A DNA stretch of 64,000 nucleotides from Microbispora catharanthi. Its GTDB lineage: Bacteria; Actinomycetota; Actinomycetes; Streptosporangiales; Streptosporangiaceae. The position numbers and the translations under genes were made by a program. The stretch lies in the NCBI RefSeq assembly GCF_006334915.2, contig NZ_VDMA02000005.1, forward strand, positions 186,001 to 250,000, given 5' to 3'. Below are positions 45,638-54,847 of the stretch, in pieces (position 1 is the first letter of the stretch; each line of letters opens with the position of its first letter). The notes below the pieces were generated by a model. The model worked only from the letters and a program-made list of their open reading frames with translations. It did not search any database and had not been told where the DNA came from.

Positions 45638-46816
45638 TCAGCCGCCGGGGAGAAGGCGGACGGCGTCGAGGGCGAGGGAGAGCTCGACGACGTCCAGGGG
45701 ACGGGCCAACGACCGGCCGGTGAGCTGCTCGATGCGGCGCACGCGGTTGAAGACGGTGTTGCGGTGGCAGTAGAGCTCTGCCGCCGCCCGGGCCGCGGAC
45801 CCCTCGCAGCGCAGCCACGCCTCCAGCGTCGCGAGCAGCACGCCGCCGTCGGGTGAGGCGATGATCGGGCCGAGGACGCCGCCCGCGAGGTGCCCGGCCA
45901 GCTCCGGCTGGCAGACCACCAGGGCCGCGGGGAGCCGCCGGTCGAGCCGAGCGATCTCCGGCGCGGTCCCCGAGCAGGTGCGCATGGCCACCTCCGCCAG
46001 GCGGCGGGCCGTGCCGAGGTCGGCGAGGCTCTCCACCACCGGGCTGACGCCGGCGCTCGCGCAGACGATCGGGGTGATCGCGGCGACCAGGTCGTCCAGC
46101 TCCCTGTCGCCGAGGTACACCACCGCCATCTCCAGGTCCGGGCGCATGCGCCACAGGAAGCGCAGCCCGCCGATCTCGTCGGGGCGGTGCACGCGGTCGG
46201 GCTGCGCGGGCAGCCGTGTTGTGACGACCGCATAGCGACCGTGCTCCGGCAGGCCGAGGGCGTCGGCGGCCACCCCGGCCACGGCGGGGTCGGCGCGACC
46301 CTCCAGGAGGGCGTCGAGCATGGCGTTGACGCGCTGGTTGGTCCGGCCGAGCAGCTCGTTCTCCCGGCGGCGGTAGGCGTCGGCCGCCGCCACGGCCTGG
46401 CGGTCGATGGCATGCCACACGTGGGTGGCGCTGCGCAGCAGGGCGGGCAACCGCTCCTGGCCCTGGTCGCCGATGATGTCGATGACGCCGTTCCAGGTGA
46501 CCTGCGCGGCCAGGCGGTAGCTGCGCATGAGCGAGTCCAGCGGGAGCCCGAACTCGGCCCGCCTGCGCCCCACCGTCTGGGCGTACGCCACGTCGCGCCG
46601 CTCGTGCCGCAGCTGCAGGATCGCGGTGATGCCGACCCGCAGCCCCTCGTGGGTGCTCTTCCAGTGGTCCTCGTAGGGGACCGTCATGCGGTAGGCCTCG
46701 TCGCTTTCCCTGCCGCGCCTCACCAGCTCGTCGGCGAGCTCGGGGAGCCGTTCCAGCAGGCCTGCGGCGGAGGTCCGCAGCAGTTCCCGGACCTCGGAGT
46801 CCGTCCTGGACCTCAT
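45638..46816 (-). CDS. PucR/CdaR family helix-turn-helix regulator
   Basis: 392 residues. C-terminal PucR HTH: LLATLEAWLRCEGSAARAAA then YCHRNTVFNRVRRIEQLTG (about 335-375), followed by LALDAVRLL. Middle GGDEF-like domain of the CdaR class (about 165-290), N-terminal helical domain with RRRAEFGLPLDSLMRSYRLA. Divergent from the second liv operon (187 bases between), so it probably activates that uptake system in response to its substrate. Confidence 0.9.
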   Translation of the reverse strand: MRSRTDSEVRELLRTSAAGLLERLPELADELVRRGRESDEAYRMTVPYEDHWKSTHEGLRVGITAILQLRHERRDVAYAQTVGRRRAEFGLPLDSLMRSYRLAAQVTWNGVIDIIGDQGQERLPALLRSATHVWHAIDRQAVAAADAYRRRENELLGRTNQRVNAMLDALLEGRADPAVAGVAADALGLPEHGRYAVVTTRLPAQPDRVHRPDEIGGLRFLWRMRPDLEMAVVYLGDRELDDLVAAITPIVCASAGVSPVVESLADLGTARRLAEVAMRTCSGTAPEIARLDRRLPAALVVCQPELAGHLAGGVLGPIIASPDGGVLLATLEAWLRCEGSAARAAAELYCHRNTVFNRVRRIEQLTGRSLARPLDVVELSLALDAVRLLPGG

Positions 46817-47003
46817 GCCCCGAATGTGCCAGCCGGCAGCGTCCGGAACAAGGTTCGGTTTTCGTTTCGTGATGCGGGATTGTGCTGGAGCACAGGGCAC
46901 GACCGGCGGGCATGGGCTGGGGTCCCGACTTGACTCCCGGCGCTGGACGGCCCTCGACCACGGTGGGTTGGGTGTGCCTTCATCGAAGTCACAGGAGGCG
47001 CGG

Positions 47004-47933
47004 ATGTCTGGTGAGGCGGGCCCGGGGACCAGCGGCCCAGAGATCGACGGCCCGGAGACCGCGGCCCCGAGGACTGGGAACCCGAGGACTGCGGACCCGA
47101 AGAGCGGGGGCCTCGAGATCAGGGGCCTGGAGGTGCGATACGGCCCCGTACGCGCCCTGCGGGGCGTCCACCTGGCCGTGCCCCGGGGCGCGGTGGCCGC
47201 GGTGCTCGGCGCGAACGGCGCGGGCAAGACGACGCTGCTGCGCGCCGTGTCGGGGACGCTGCGGTTCCACCGGGGCGCCATCACGTCGGGGACGGTCGCC
47301 TTCGGCGGACTCCGCATTGACGGAGTGGCGGCCGCGGCCGTCGTGCGGCGCGGCGTGGTCCAGGTGCCGGAGGGACGGCGGGTGTTCGCCCGGATGACGG
47401 TGGCGGAGAACCTCCGCGCCGGAGCGCTGGGCGTGCCGGGCAGGCGCGCCGCGGCGGCCCGTGAGCGGGTGCTCGAACTCTTCCCCGTGCTGGCCGAGCG
47501 GGCCCACCAGCGGGCGGGCCTGCTGTCGGGTGGCGAGCAGCAGATGCTGGCGATCGGCCGGGCGCTCATGGCCGGACCCTCGCTGCTGTTGCTGGACGAG
47601 CCCACGCTCGGGCTCGCGCCGCTGATGGCGGCCCGGATCGCCGACACCGTGCGGCAGATCAACGCCCAGGGGACGTCGGTGCTGCTGGTGGAGCAGAACG
47701 CGGCCATGGCGCTCGCGCTGGCCGAGCGGGCGTACGTGCTGGAGGTGGGCGAGGTGGCGCTGTCGGGACCGGCGGCGGACCTCGCGGCCAGCGACGAGGT
47801 GCGCCGCCGCTACCTCGGCGTCGGCATGCCCGAGACAGACCGACCGGTCGGTACCGACCTCGGCCCCGGCCATGAGGGGCACGAAAGGCTCGAGCGGCAC
47901 GAAAGGACCAGGCTGGCGAGATGGACGGCATGA
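47004..47933 (+). CDS. ABC importer ATP-binding protein, LivF type (second system)
   Basis: 309 residues. Walker A GANGAGKTT, VPEGRRVFARMTVAENL, signature LSGGEQQ, Walker B LLLLDEPTLGLAP, H-loop VEQNAAM. An N-terminal Pro/Gly/Thr-rich tail of about 33 residues and a His/Arg-rich C-tail (HEGHERLERHERT) are unusual. Start at 47004 with AGGAGG. First gene of a seven-gene set through 53874. Confidence 0.9.
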   Translation: MSGEAGPGTSGPEIDGPETAAPRTGNPRTADPKSGGLEIRGLEVRYGPVRALRGVHLAVPRGAVAAVLGANGAGKTTLLRAVSGTLRFHRGAITSGTVAFGGLRIDGVAAAAVVRRGVVQVPEGRRVFARMTVAENLRAGALGVPGRRAAAARERVLELFPVLAERAHQRAGLLSGGEQQMLAIGRALMAGPSLLLLDEPTLGLAPLMAARIADTVRQINAQGTSVLLVEQNAAMALALAERAYVLEVGEVALSGPAADLAASDEVRRRYLGVGMPETDRPVGTDLGPGHEGHERLERHERTRLARWTA

Positions 47934-48817
47934 CCCACCGCCGCGGCGTACCGCGCACGCCCCCGACGAGGCGCCGCCGCATACCCGCGAGAAACCAACC
48001 GGTCGGTACGGTCGGTGGCGACGGCCCGGCGGAACTGGTGGTCGGCGAGGTGACGGTGCGCTTCGCCGGGCTCACCGCGCTCGACGCGGTGAGCTTCACC
48101 GTCGCCCCCGGCAGCGTGCACGCGCTGATCGGCCCGAACGGCGCGGGCAAGTCCACCTGCTTCAATGTGCTGTCGGGCGTCTACCGCGCCACCTCGGGCA
48201 GCGTGCGCTTCGGCGGCGCCGAGCTGACCTCGCTGCGCCCGCACCAGGTGGCCGCGCTGGGCGTGGCGCGGACGTTCCAGAACATCGCCCTGTCGCCGCA
48301 CCTGACGGTCCGCGACAACCTCATGCTCGGCCGGCACCGCCTGACCCGTGCCGGCTTCGTCTCGGCCGGCCTGCGGCTGCCCTCGGCCAGGCGCGAGGCC
48401 GTACGTCACGGGGCGCGCGTCGCGGAGATCGCGGAGTTCGCCGGCGTCGGCGACGCGTTGTCCATCCCGGTGGGGCTGCTGCCGTACGGCGTGCAGAAGC
48501 GGGTGGAGCTGGCCCGGGCGCTGTGCATGGAGCCACGGCTGCTCCTGCTGGACGAGCCGGTGGCGGGGATGAACGGCGGCGAGCGGCGGGAGATGGCCGA
48601 CCTCATCGAGTCGGTGCGCGAGAGCCTCGGCATCTCGATCCTGCTGGTCGAGCACGACATGGGCATGGTCATGCGGATCGCCGACGCGGTGACCGTGCTC
48701 GACTTCGGCAGGCGGATCGCGGACGGGCCGCCCGAGGAGGTCCAGCGCGACCCCGAGGTGATCCGCGCCTATCTCGGCGACTTCGGCGGCCCCTCCGGTG
48801 AGCGAGGGGAGGCGTGA
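47930..48817 (+). CDS. ABC importer ATP-binding protein, LivG type (second system)
   Basis: 295 residues from the ATG at 47930, which overlaps the preceding stop (ATGA). Walker A GPNGAGKST, RTFQNIALSPHLTVRDNL, a variant signature LLPYGVQKR in place of LSGGQ (seen in this branch of LivG), Walker B LLLLDEPVAGMNG, H-loop VEHDMGM. The first 30 residues are Arg/Pro-rich. Another ATG nine bases upstream is possible. Confidence 0.9.
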   Translation: MTHRRGVPRTPPTRRRRIPARNQPVGTVGGDGPAELVVGEVTVRFAGLTALDAVSFTVAPGSVHALIGPNGAGKSTCFNVLSGVYRATSGSVRFGGAELTSLRPHQVAALGVARTFQNIALSPHLTVRDNLMLGRHRLTRAGFVSAGLRLPSARREAVRHGARVAEIAEFAGVGDALSIPVGLLPYGVQKRVELARALCMEPRLLLLDEPVAGMNGGERREMADLIESVRESLGISILLVEHDMGMVMRIADAVTVLDFGRRIADGPPEEVQRDPEVIRAYLGDFGGPSGERGEA

Positions 48818-49707
48818 TGGCGGTCTTCCTGGAGCTTCTCGTCAACGGGATCTCGGTCGGAGCCGTGTACGCGCTGATCGCGCTCGGCTTCGTGGTGATC
48901 TTCAAGGCGACCGAGGTGGTCAACTTCACGCACGCGTCGCTGCTGCTGGCCGGCGGCTACGTGATCGCCAGGCTGCACCCGCTGATCGGGTTCTGGGCGG
49001 CGCTGGCGGCCGGGATCGCGGCGGCGGCGCTGGTCGGCGCGCTGGTGGAGTTCCTGATCCTGCGCCGGGCGCACGTCGGCTCGCGCGGCGTGCTGGCCAT
49101 CGTCACGATCGGCGTGGACATCCTGCTCACGACCGAACTCACCCGCCAGATCGGCACCGAGGTGCTCGCCCTCGGCGATCCCTGGGGCGACCGGGTGCTG
49201 CGTCTTGGCCCCGTGACGGTCGCGGAGACCCGCGTCGTGGCCCTCGCGGTCGCCGCCGCACTGATCGTGGCGTTCCTGCTCGCCTTCAAGTTCACCGGCT
49301 GGGGCGTGGCGATGCGCGCCACGGCCGAGGACGCGGAGACCGCCGCGCTGATGGGCGTGCGGCTCGGCCGGGTCTCGCTCAGCGCGTGGGCCGTCGCCGG
49401 GGCGCTGGCCGCGGTCGCGGCGATGTTCCTGTGCGTCTTCCCGACGCCGGGCCTGGACAGGGGCACGACCGCGGCGGCGATGAAGGCGTTCCCCGCCGCC
49501 ATCCTCGGGGGGCTCGACTCGACCACGGGCGCGCTGGCCGGCGGGCTGATCGTGGGCGTCACCGAGACGCTGATGAGCGGCTACCAGAGCGAGCTCGCCT
49601 TCCTCGGCCGCGGCATCGGCGACGCGGCGCCGTTCCTCGTGATGATCGTGATCCTGCTGCTGCGGCCCTCCGGGCTGTTCGGCACGAAGGAGCCGGCCCG
49701 TGTCTGA
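48817..49707 (+). CDS. ABC importer permease, LivH type (second system)
   Basis: 296 residues, about eight TM helices. LLVNGISVGAVYALIALGFVVIFKATEVVNFTHAS is the LivH N-terminal block (read in two overlapping pieces), MRATAEDAETAALMGV the coupling loop, and ILLLRPSGLFGTKEPARV the usual C-terminus. Unlike the first LivH it has no extracellular domain. Start overlaps the livG-type stop; GGGGAGG upstream. Confidence 0.92.
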   Translation: MAVFLELLVNGISVGAVYALIALGFVVIFKATEVVNFTHASLLLAGGYVIARLHPLIGFWAALAAGIAAAALVGALVEFLILRRAHVGSRGVLAIVTIGVDILLTTELTRQIGTEVLALGDPWGDRVLRLGPVTVAETRVVALAVAAALIVAFLLAFKFTGWGVAMRATAEDAETAALMGVRLGRVSLSAWAVAGALAAVAAMFLCVFPTPGLDRGTTAAAMKAFPAAILGGLDSTTGALAGGLIVGVTETLMSGYQSELAFLGRGIGDAAPFLVMIVILLLRPSGLFGTKEPARV

Positions 49708-50812
49708 ACCCACGCCCACGGCCGCGACGCCCACACGCGACACGCCCCGGCCCCTCCGGGCCGCGCTGTGTATCGCGGTGCTCGCGGGAGCCGTCGCGGT
49801 GCCCTTCTACCTGGAGGGGTTCTGGCTGCAGGCGGGGCTGTTCGCGATGTCGGCGGCGATCGGCGCGATCGGGATCAACCTGCTGACCGGGGCGACCGGG
49901 CAACTGTCCCTGGGACATGCCTTCTTCCTCGCGGTCGGGGCGTACTCCTACGTCTTCCTTTCGTCCGACCTGGGGCTGCCGACGCCGCTCGCGGCCGTGG
50001 CGGCGGTGATCGTCGCGGGGATGTCCGGCGGCCTGTTCAGCCCGATCGCGGGCCGCCTCAAGGGCGCCTACCTGGGCATCGCCACGCTCGCCCTGATCTT
50101 CGTCGGCCAGCACATCCTGTTCAACGCCGAGCCGGTGACCGGCGGCTTCAACGGCCGGCCGGTGCCGCCGATGGAGCTGTTCGGGTTCGTCTTCGCCGAC
50201 ACCCCGGAGCTGGTGGTGCTGAACGTGCCGTTCGGCTCGCTCGAACGGCTGTGGTTCCTCGGGATCGCGCTGCTCGCGGGCGCGGCGGTGTTCGCCAGGG
50301 GCGTGCTGCGCGGCCGTCCCGGCCTGGCGATGAACACGATCAGGGACCACGAGATCGCCGCGGGGGTCATGGGCGTCCCGGTCGCCCGATACCGCGCGGG
50401 CGTGTTCGTCCTGTCGTCCATGTACGGCGGGCTCGCCGGGGTGCTGGTCGCCCTGGTCTTCCAGCAGGTCGTGCCGGACTACTTCGGCATGCTGCTGTCG
50501 CTCGACTACCTCGCGATGATCGTGATCGGCGGCCTGGGATCGGTCGCCGGCGCGGTCGTCGGGGCCGCGTTCGTCTCCCTGCTCCCCCAGCTGCTCACGC
50601 GCTACAGCGACGCCCTGCCGCTGGTGGCCGAGCCGGGTTCCGGCGGGGTCTCCCCCGCCGAGACCGCGCGGATCCTCTACGGTGCCGCCGTCGTCGCGGT
50701 GGTGCTGTTCCTGCCCGGCGGTCTGGCCGGGCTCGCCACGCGGCTCGGCCGCGTTCGACTCAAGGAGCTCAGATGGGCAAAATCGGCACCCGCGCCGGCG
50801 TCGCGGCGTTAG
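49700..50812 (+). CDS. ABC importer permease, LivM type (second system)
   Basis: 370 residues. NLLTGATGQLSLGHAFFLAVGAY, GRLKGAYLGIATLALIF, coupling loop MNTIRDHEIAAGVMGV and DYLAMIVIGGLGSVAGA are LivM hallmarks. GTG start overlapping the permease upstream by eight bases; its last 40 bases overlap the start of the binding-protein gene. Confidence 0.92.
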   Translation: MSEPTPTAATPTRDTPRPLRAALCIAVLAGAVAVPFYLEGFWLQAGLFAMSAAIGAIGINLLTGATGQLSLGHAFFLAVGAYSYVFLSSDLGLPTPLAAVAAVIVAGMSGGLFSPIAGRLKGAYLGIATLALIFVGQHILFNAEPVTGGFNGRPVPPMELFGFVFADTPELVVLNVPFGSLERLWFLGIALLAGAAVFARGVLRGRPGLAMNTIRDHEIAAGVMGVPVARYRAGVFVLSSMYGGLAGVLVALVFQQVVPDYFGMLLSLDYLAMIVIGGLGSVAGAVVGAAFVSLLPQLLTRYSDALPLVAEPGSGGVSPAETARILYGAAVVAVVLFLPGGLAGLATRLGRVRLKELRWAKSAPAPASRR

Positions 50813-52059
50813 CCCTGCTGTCCCTGGCCGTCGCGACCTCGGCGGCGGGGTGCGCCAGCGGCAAGGCCACGGGCGGTGGCGGAGGCGCCGGGGCGGCGGC
50901 CGGCGGCGACGGGGTGAAGACCGGCCCCGGCGTCACGGCCACCACGATCACCGTGAGCGCGCTCACCGACCTGACCGGCCCCTACGCGTCGTTCGGCAAG
51001 AGCCAGACGCAGGCGCAGCAGCTGTACTTCGACCAGGTCAACGCCGGCGGCGGGGTCTGCGGCCGCAGATACGAGCTGGTCGTGCGCGACCACGGCTACG
51101 ACACGCAGAAGGCAGTGGCCGCCTACACCGAGGTCGCGCCCAAGTCGGCGGCGATCGCGCAGTTCATCGGTTCCCCGATGATCACCGCGCTGAAGCAGCG
51201 CATCGACGGCGACAAGCTGCTCACGATCCCGATGGCGTGGGCGACCACGCTGCTCGGCAGCCGGGCCATCCAGGTGACCGGCACGACGTACGACGTGGAC
51301 ATGATCAACGCCGTCGAGTTCCTCACGAAGGAGAAGGGGATCAAGTCCGGCGACAGGATCGGGCACCTGTACTTCGAGGGCGACTACGGCGAGAGCTCGC
51401 TCAACGGCTCGAAGTACGCCGCGGGCAAGCTCGGCCTGCAGATCGTCGAGCAGAAGATCAAGGCGACCGACCAGGACATGAGCGCCCAGGTGGCGGCGTT
51501 CAAGGCGGCCGGGGTGAAGGCCGTGCTCGTCTCGGTGGGGCCCCGGCAGACGGCCTCGCTGGTCGGCGTGTCCCTGGCCAAGGGCATGGACGTGCCGTTC
51601 GTCGGCAGCAACTCGGCCTACGCTCCGCAGCTTCTCGCGACCCCGGCCGGGCCGGCCCTGCTGAAGGACTTCTACTACGTGTCGGCGGGGACGCCGGTCA
51701 GCGCGAAGAATCCGGCGATGCAGCGGCTGGTGGCCGACTACCAGGCGAAGTATCCCGGCGAGACGCTCGACAGCGGCGTGCCCACCGGCTGGAGCGCGGC
51801 GATGATCGTGGACGAGGCGATGAGGAAGGCGTGCGAGGCCAAGGACCTCACCCGGGAGGGCGTCCTGAACGCGCACCGCTCGCAGTCGACCTTCGGTGGC
51901 GACCTCGGCACTCCGATGAACTTCACGTTCTTCGACAAGCCCGCCTCCCGGTCGTCGTACGTGCTCAAGCCCGACAAGGCGGCGCTCGGTGGCGCGGTGG
52001 TCTTCAGGGAGGCGGAGGTCTCGGAGCTGGCGAAGGACTACCCGGTGCCGGTGGGCTGA
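50773..52059 (+). CDS. ABC importer substrate-binding lipoprotein (second system)
   Basis: 428 residues. Signal peptide with lipobox (SAAGC, Cys about 26), Gly-rich linker, then type I binding fold: ITVSALTDLTGPYASFGKSQ, YFDQVNAGGGVCGRRYELVV, FIGSPMITALKQ. Diverges from the first livK and is closer to binding proteins for amides, urea or aromatic acids; substrate unknown. AAGGAG just upstream of the ATG, which lies inside the permease gene. Confidence 0.9.
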   Translation: MGKIGTRAGVAALALLSLAVATSAAGCASGKATGGGGGAGAAAGGDGVKTGPGVTATTITVSALTDLTGPYASFGKSQTQAQQLYFDQVNAGGGVCGRRYELVVRDHGYDTQKAVAAYTEVAPKSAAIAQFIGSPMITALKQRIDGDKLLTIPMAWATTLLGSRAIQVTGTTYDVDMINAVEFLTKEKGIKSGDRIGHLYFEGDYGESSLNGSKYAAGKLGLQIVEQKIKATDQDMSAQVAAFKAAGVKAVLVSVGPRQTASLVGVSLAKGMDVPFVGSNSAYAPQLLATPAGPALLKDFYYVSAGTPVSAKNPAMQRLVADYQAKYPGETLDSGVPTGWSAAMIVDEAMRKACEAKDLTREGVLNAHRSQSTFGGDLGTPMNFTFFDKPASRSSYVLKPDKAALGGAVVFREAEVSELAKDYPVPVG

Positions 52060-52251
52060 CGCGGACAGGCCCGTGCCCACGCCATGAGGTTACTCGCAGG
52101 TGTCGCGATTGACGAGATTTGCCCGGAAGGAGCGGTGTCCAGAGTGGTGCATCGCAAGGCGGAGGAGGAGCCGATGACAGCGTCATCGGCGACGACGACA
52201 ACGCAGCGAGGTGCCGCTCTGGGCGACGCGACGGGGCAAAGATCGGAAAGA

Positions 52252-52267
52252 GGGACACTAGTATCCC
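52252..52267. promoter_or_regulatory. Near-palindrome upstream of acyl-CoA dehydrogenase gene
   Basis: GGGACACTAGTATCCC: eight-base arms with one mismatch around a CTAG centre, 27 bases before the ATG at 52295. Suggests separate control of the two catabolic genes. The rest of the 235-base gap (52060-52294) shows no gene. Confidence 0.4.
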
Positions 52268-52294
52268 GATACCGAACAATCGTCTGGAGAATCG

Positions 52295-53440
52295 ATGCGA
52301 CGCACCATCTACGGCGAGGACCACGAGGCCTTCCGCGACTCCGTGCGGCAGTTCGTGATCCGCTCGGTCGCCCCGAGGGCCGAGGAGTTCATCGAGCGCC
52401 GGCTGATCGACCGCGAGGTGTGGCGGGAGGCCGGCCTGCAGGGATTCCTCGGTCTGGAGGTCCCCGAGGAGTACGACGGCGCGGCTGCGGGCGACTACCG
52501 CTTCAACGCCGTGCTCACCGAGGAACTGGCCGGGGTGGGCATGGCTCTGGCGTCCAGTTTCAGCATCCACTTCGACGTGGTCGCGCCCTACCTGGTGGAG
52601 CTGACGACGGACGAGCAGAAGAAGCGCTGGCTGCCGCCGTTCTGCTCGGGAGAGATGATCACCGCGATCGGCATGACCGAGCCGAGCGGCGGGTCGGACC
52701 TGGCGGCGCTGCGCACGACCGCCGTCAGGGACGGCTCCGACTGGATCATCGACGGCTCCAAGACGTTCATCACCAACGGCTACCAGGCCGACCTCGTCGT
52801 GGTGGCGGCCCGGACGAGCCCGGAGAAGCGGGCCAAGGGCATCACGCTGTTCGCGGTCGAGGAGGGCATGTCCGGCTTCCACCGGGGGCGCAAACTGGAC
52901 AAGGTCGGCCAGCCGGAGGCCGACACGGCCGAATTGTTCTTCGAGGGCGTGCGGGTGCCCGCCGGCAACGTGCTCGGCGAGGTGGACCGGGGGTTCGTCG
53001 CCATGATGGAGCGCCTCCCCCAGGAGCGGCTCGGCAGCGCCGTCACCAACATCTCCCACGCCGCCGCCGTGCTCGCCGAGACCCTGTCGTACGTGAAGGA
53101 GCGCAAGGCGTTCGGCCAGGCGATCGGCAGCTTCCAGTACAACAAGTTCACCCTGGCCGACCTGGTGACGAAGGTGGAGGTGACCCGGGCGTACGTCGAC
53201 CAGTGCGTGGCCGCCCACACCGGCGGGGAGCTGACGGCGGTCGACGCGGCCAAGGCCAAGATGTGGACCGCCGAGGTGCAGAACCAGGTGATCGACGCCT
53301 GCGTGCAGCTCTACGGCGGCTACGGCTACATGAAGGAGTACCGCGTGGCACGGGCCTGGACGGACGCCCGGGTGACCCGGATCTGGGCGGGGTCCAACGA
53401 GATCATGCGCGAGATCATCGGCCGGGACCTCGGCTTGTGA
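52295..53440 (+). CDS. Acyl-CoA dehydrogenase
   Basis: 381 residues. FAD enzyme oxidising an acyl-CoA to the 2-enoyl-CoA. AIGMTEPSGGSDLAALRTTA and YQADLVVVAARTSP form the FAD/substrate region; ERKAFGQAIGSFQYNKF and the C-terminal YGGYGYMKEYRVARAWTDA with RIWAGSNEIMREIIGRDL are family signatures. The catalytic Glu is plausibly the one in GSNEIM or the earlier loop. Chain-length preference unknown. Coupled to the thioesterase gene by a GTGA overlap. Confidence 0.93.
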   Translation: MRRTIYGEDHEAFRDSVRQFVIRSVAPRAEEFIERRLIDREVWREAGLQGFLGLEVPEEYDGAAAGDYRFNAVLTEELAGVGMALASSFSIHFDVVAPYLVELTTDEQKKRWLPPFCSGEMITAIGMTEPSGGSDLAALRTTAVRDGSDWIIDGSKTFITNGYQADLVVVAARTSPEKRAKGITLFAVEEGMSGFHRGRKLDKVGQPEADTAELFFEGVRVPAGNVLGEVDRGFVAMMERLPQERLGSAVTNISHAAAVLAETLSYVKERKAFGQAIGSFQYNKFTLADLVTKVEVTRAYVDQCVAAHTGGELTAVDAAKAKMWTAEVQNQVIDACVQLYGGYGYMKEYRVARAWTDARVTRIWAGSNEIMREIIGRDLGL

Positions 53441-53874
53441 ACGGGCCTGTGAACGACCGGACGGCGTATCGCCACTGGCGGGACGTGCCCACCCGGTGGA
53501 AGGACAACGACGTCTACGGGCACGTCAACAACGTCGTGCACTACTCGCTGATGGACACCGTGATCAACACCTGGCTGATCGAGGAGGCCGGGCTGGACAT
53601 CCACGAGGGCCCGGCGATCGGGCTGTGCGTGGAGTCGCGCTGCTCCTACCGGGCCTCGGTGTCCTTCCCGCAGGTGATCAGCGTGGGCCTGCGGATCGGG
53701 CACCTCGGCCGCTCCAGCGTCCGCTACGAGCTCGCGCTGTTCGCCGGCGACACGCTGGTCGCCGAGGGCGACTTCACGCACGTCTTCGTGGACCGGCACA
53801 CCCGCCGCCCCATGGAGATCGGCCCGCCCCTGCGCCCCGCCATGGAACGCCTCCTCTCCCGTCCCCCCGTTTAG
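53437..53874 (+). CDS. Acyl-CoA thioesterase, 4-hydroxybenzoyl-CoA thioesterase/YbgC type
   Basis: 145 residues, hotdog fold. TRWKDNDVYGHVNNVVHYSL is the diagnostic block with the catalytic Asp (usually D-x-D-x2-GHVNN). SVRYELALFAGDTLVAEGDF completes the central sheet. GTG start overlaps the dehydrogenase stop. With the importer upstream this suggests a short catabolic route in which a CoA ester is desaturated and later released. Confidence 0.9.
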   Translation: MNGPVNDRTAYRHWRDVPTRWKDNDVYGHVNNVVHYSLMDTVINTWLIEEAGLDIHEGPAIGLCVESRCSYRASVSFPQVISVGLRIGHLGRSSVRYELALFAGDTLVAEGDFTHVFVDRHTRRPMEIGPPLRPAMERLLSRPPV

Positions 53875-53879
53875 CGGTT

Positions 53880-54488
53880 TCAGCGACCGTGGACGTTGAC
53901 GGCCACGCCGCTCAGGTGGCCCCCCTCGGCGATGTCCAGCAGCGTGGTCGCCACGTCCGCCCGGGTCAGGGAACGCGGCTTGGCCAGCAGCTCGCGGCGG
54001 ATCACGACCGCCCCTACGGCGGGCCGGTCGGTGAGCCGGGTCAGCCGGACGATGGTCCAGTCCAGTTCGCTGGTGCTCACGGCCTGCTCCAGGTCGCGAG
54101 CGTCGGCGTAGGGGGTGGCCAGCAGGCGGCGCAGCAGCCAGATGAGCAAGAACGGCCTGCGGGCGACGATCGGGTAGGGGGTGGTGACGATAAGCCGCTC
54201 GACCCCGGTCTCGGTCATGGCCTGGATGACGGTGCGGGTGGCCTCGGCCGCGCGGTGCGGGTCGCGGCTGTCGCCGCCGTTGATGATGGAGATCACCGCG
54301 TCCGCGCCCTCCACGGCCGCGCGCATCTTGTCCAGGTCGCGGCCGTCGCCTTCGACGACGGCATCCGGCCGGGCTTCCAGGGCGGCGGCGTTGCGGGTGA
54401 AGGCGGTGACCCGGTGGCCGCGGCGCAGCGCCTCGGCCAGGACGTAGCGGCCGGTGCGACCGGTGGAGCCGATCAGAGTGAGGTTCAC
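53880..54488 (-). CDS. NAD(P)H-binding oxidoreductase, NmrA-like
   Basis: 202 residues. LIGSTGRTGRYVLAEALRRGH dinucleotide loop (GxxGxxG) at the N-terminus, GDGRDLDKMRAAVEGADAVIS, and TIVRLTRLTD. Short atypical SDR with no catalytic Tyr-x3-Lys seen. ATGA overlap with the SnoaL-like gene upstream; last gene of a four-gene coupled set. Confidence 0.87.
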   Translation of the reverse strand: MNLTLIGSTGRTGRYVLAEALRRGHRVTAFTRNAAALEARPDAVVEGDGRDLDKMRAAVEGADAVISIINGGDSRDPHRAAEATRTVIQAMTETGVERLIVTTPYPIVARRPFLLIWLLRRLLATPYADARDLEQAVSTSELDWTIVRLTRLTDRPAVGAVVIRRELLAKPRSLTRADVATTLLDIAEGGHLSGVAVNVHGR

Positions 54489-54847
54489 GGCTTCACCGTC
54501 CGGGTGATCGAGTCGACGCGCTGAACCCGTCCGTCGGGGGCGAACCTGGCGAACAGGTGAACCTCGATCTGCAGGGTCGTGTCCTTTCTGGTCAGGACGG
54601 TCATGGTGTAACGGGCGGCGGCCCGGTCGTCGTCGATCAGCGTGTCGTGGACCTCGATCTCCAGCTCGCGGGCCTTCCTCCGGGCCGGGCGGGCATGGTC
54701 GATCAGCCGCTGCCGGTCGAGGACGATGCCGTCGTTGCGATATTCGAGGTCGGGGGTGTAGTAGCGGTCCACGATCGTGGCCGGGTCCTCCCGGCTGAAG
54801 GCCAGTTCGTACGGCAGGCGCGTCAGAAAGGCGTGGAAGCCGGGCAT
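54485..54847 (-). CDS. SnoaL-like / NTF2-fold protein
   Basis: 120 residues. Cone-shaped alpha+beta NTF2 fold suggested by the N-terminal helix pair, YYTPDLEYRNDGIVLDRQRLIDHA, and strands ARYTMTVLTRKDTTLQIEVHLFARF. Members are cyclases, isomerases or ligand carriers; catalytic residues cannot be assigned. Start at 54847 overlaps the small-peptide stop (TGATG), with GAGGTGGT upstream. Confidence 0.82.
   Translation of the reverse strand: MPGFHAFLTRLPYELAFSREDPATIVDRYYTPDLEYRNDGIVLDRQRLIDHARPARRKARELEIEVHDTLIDDDRAAARYTMTVLTRKDTTLQIEVHLFARFAPDGRVQRVDSITRTVKP

Noticed and set aside
52084..52294. Small open frame (begins MTASSATTTT at about 52174) ahead of the acyl-CoA dehydrogenase gene
   Set aside because: It runs off-frame into the dehydrogenase gene and has no independent stop or family signal; low-complexity Thr run.
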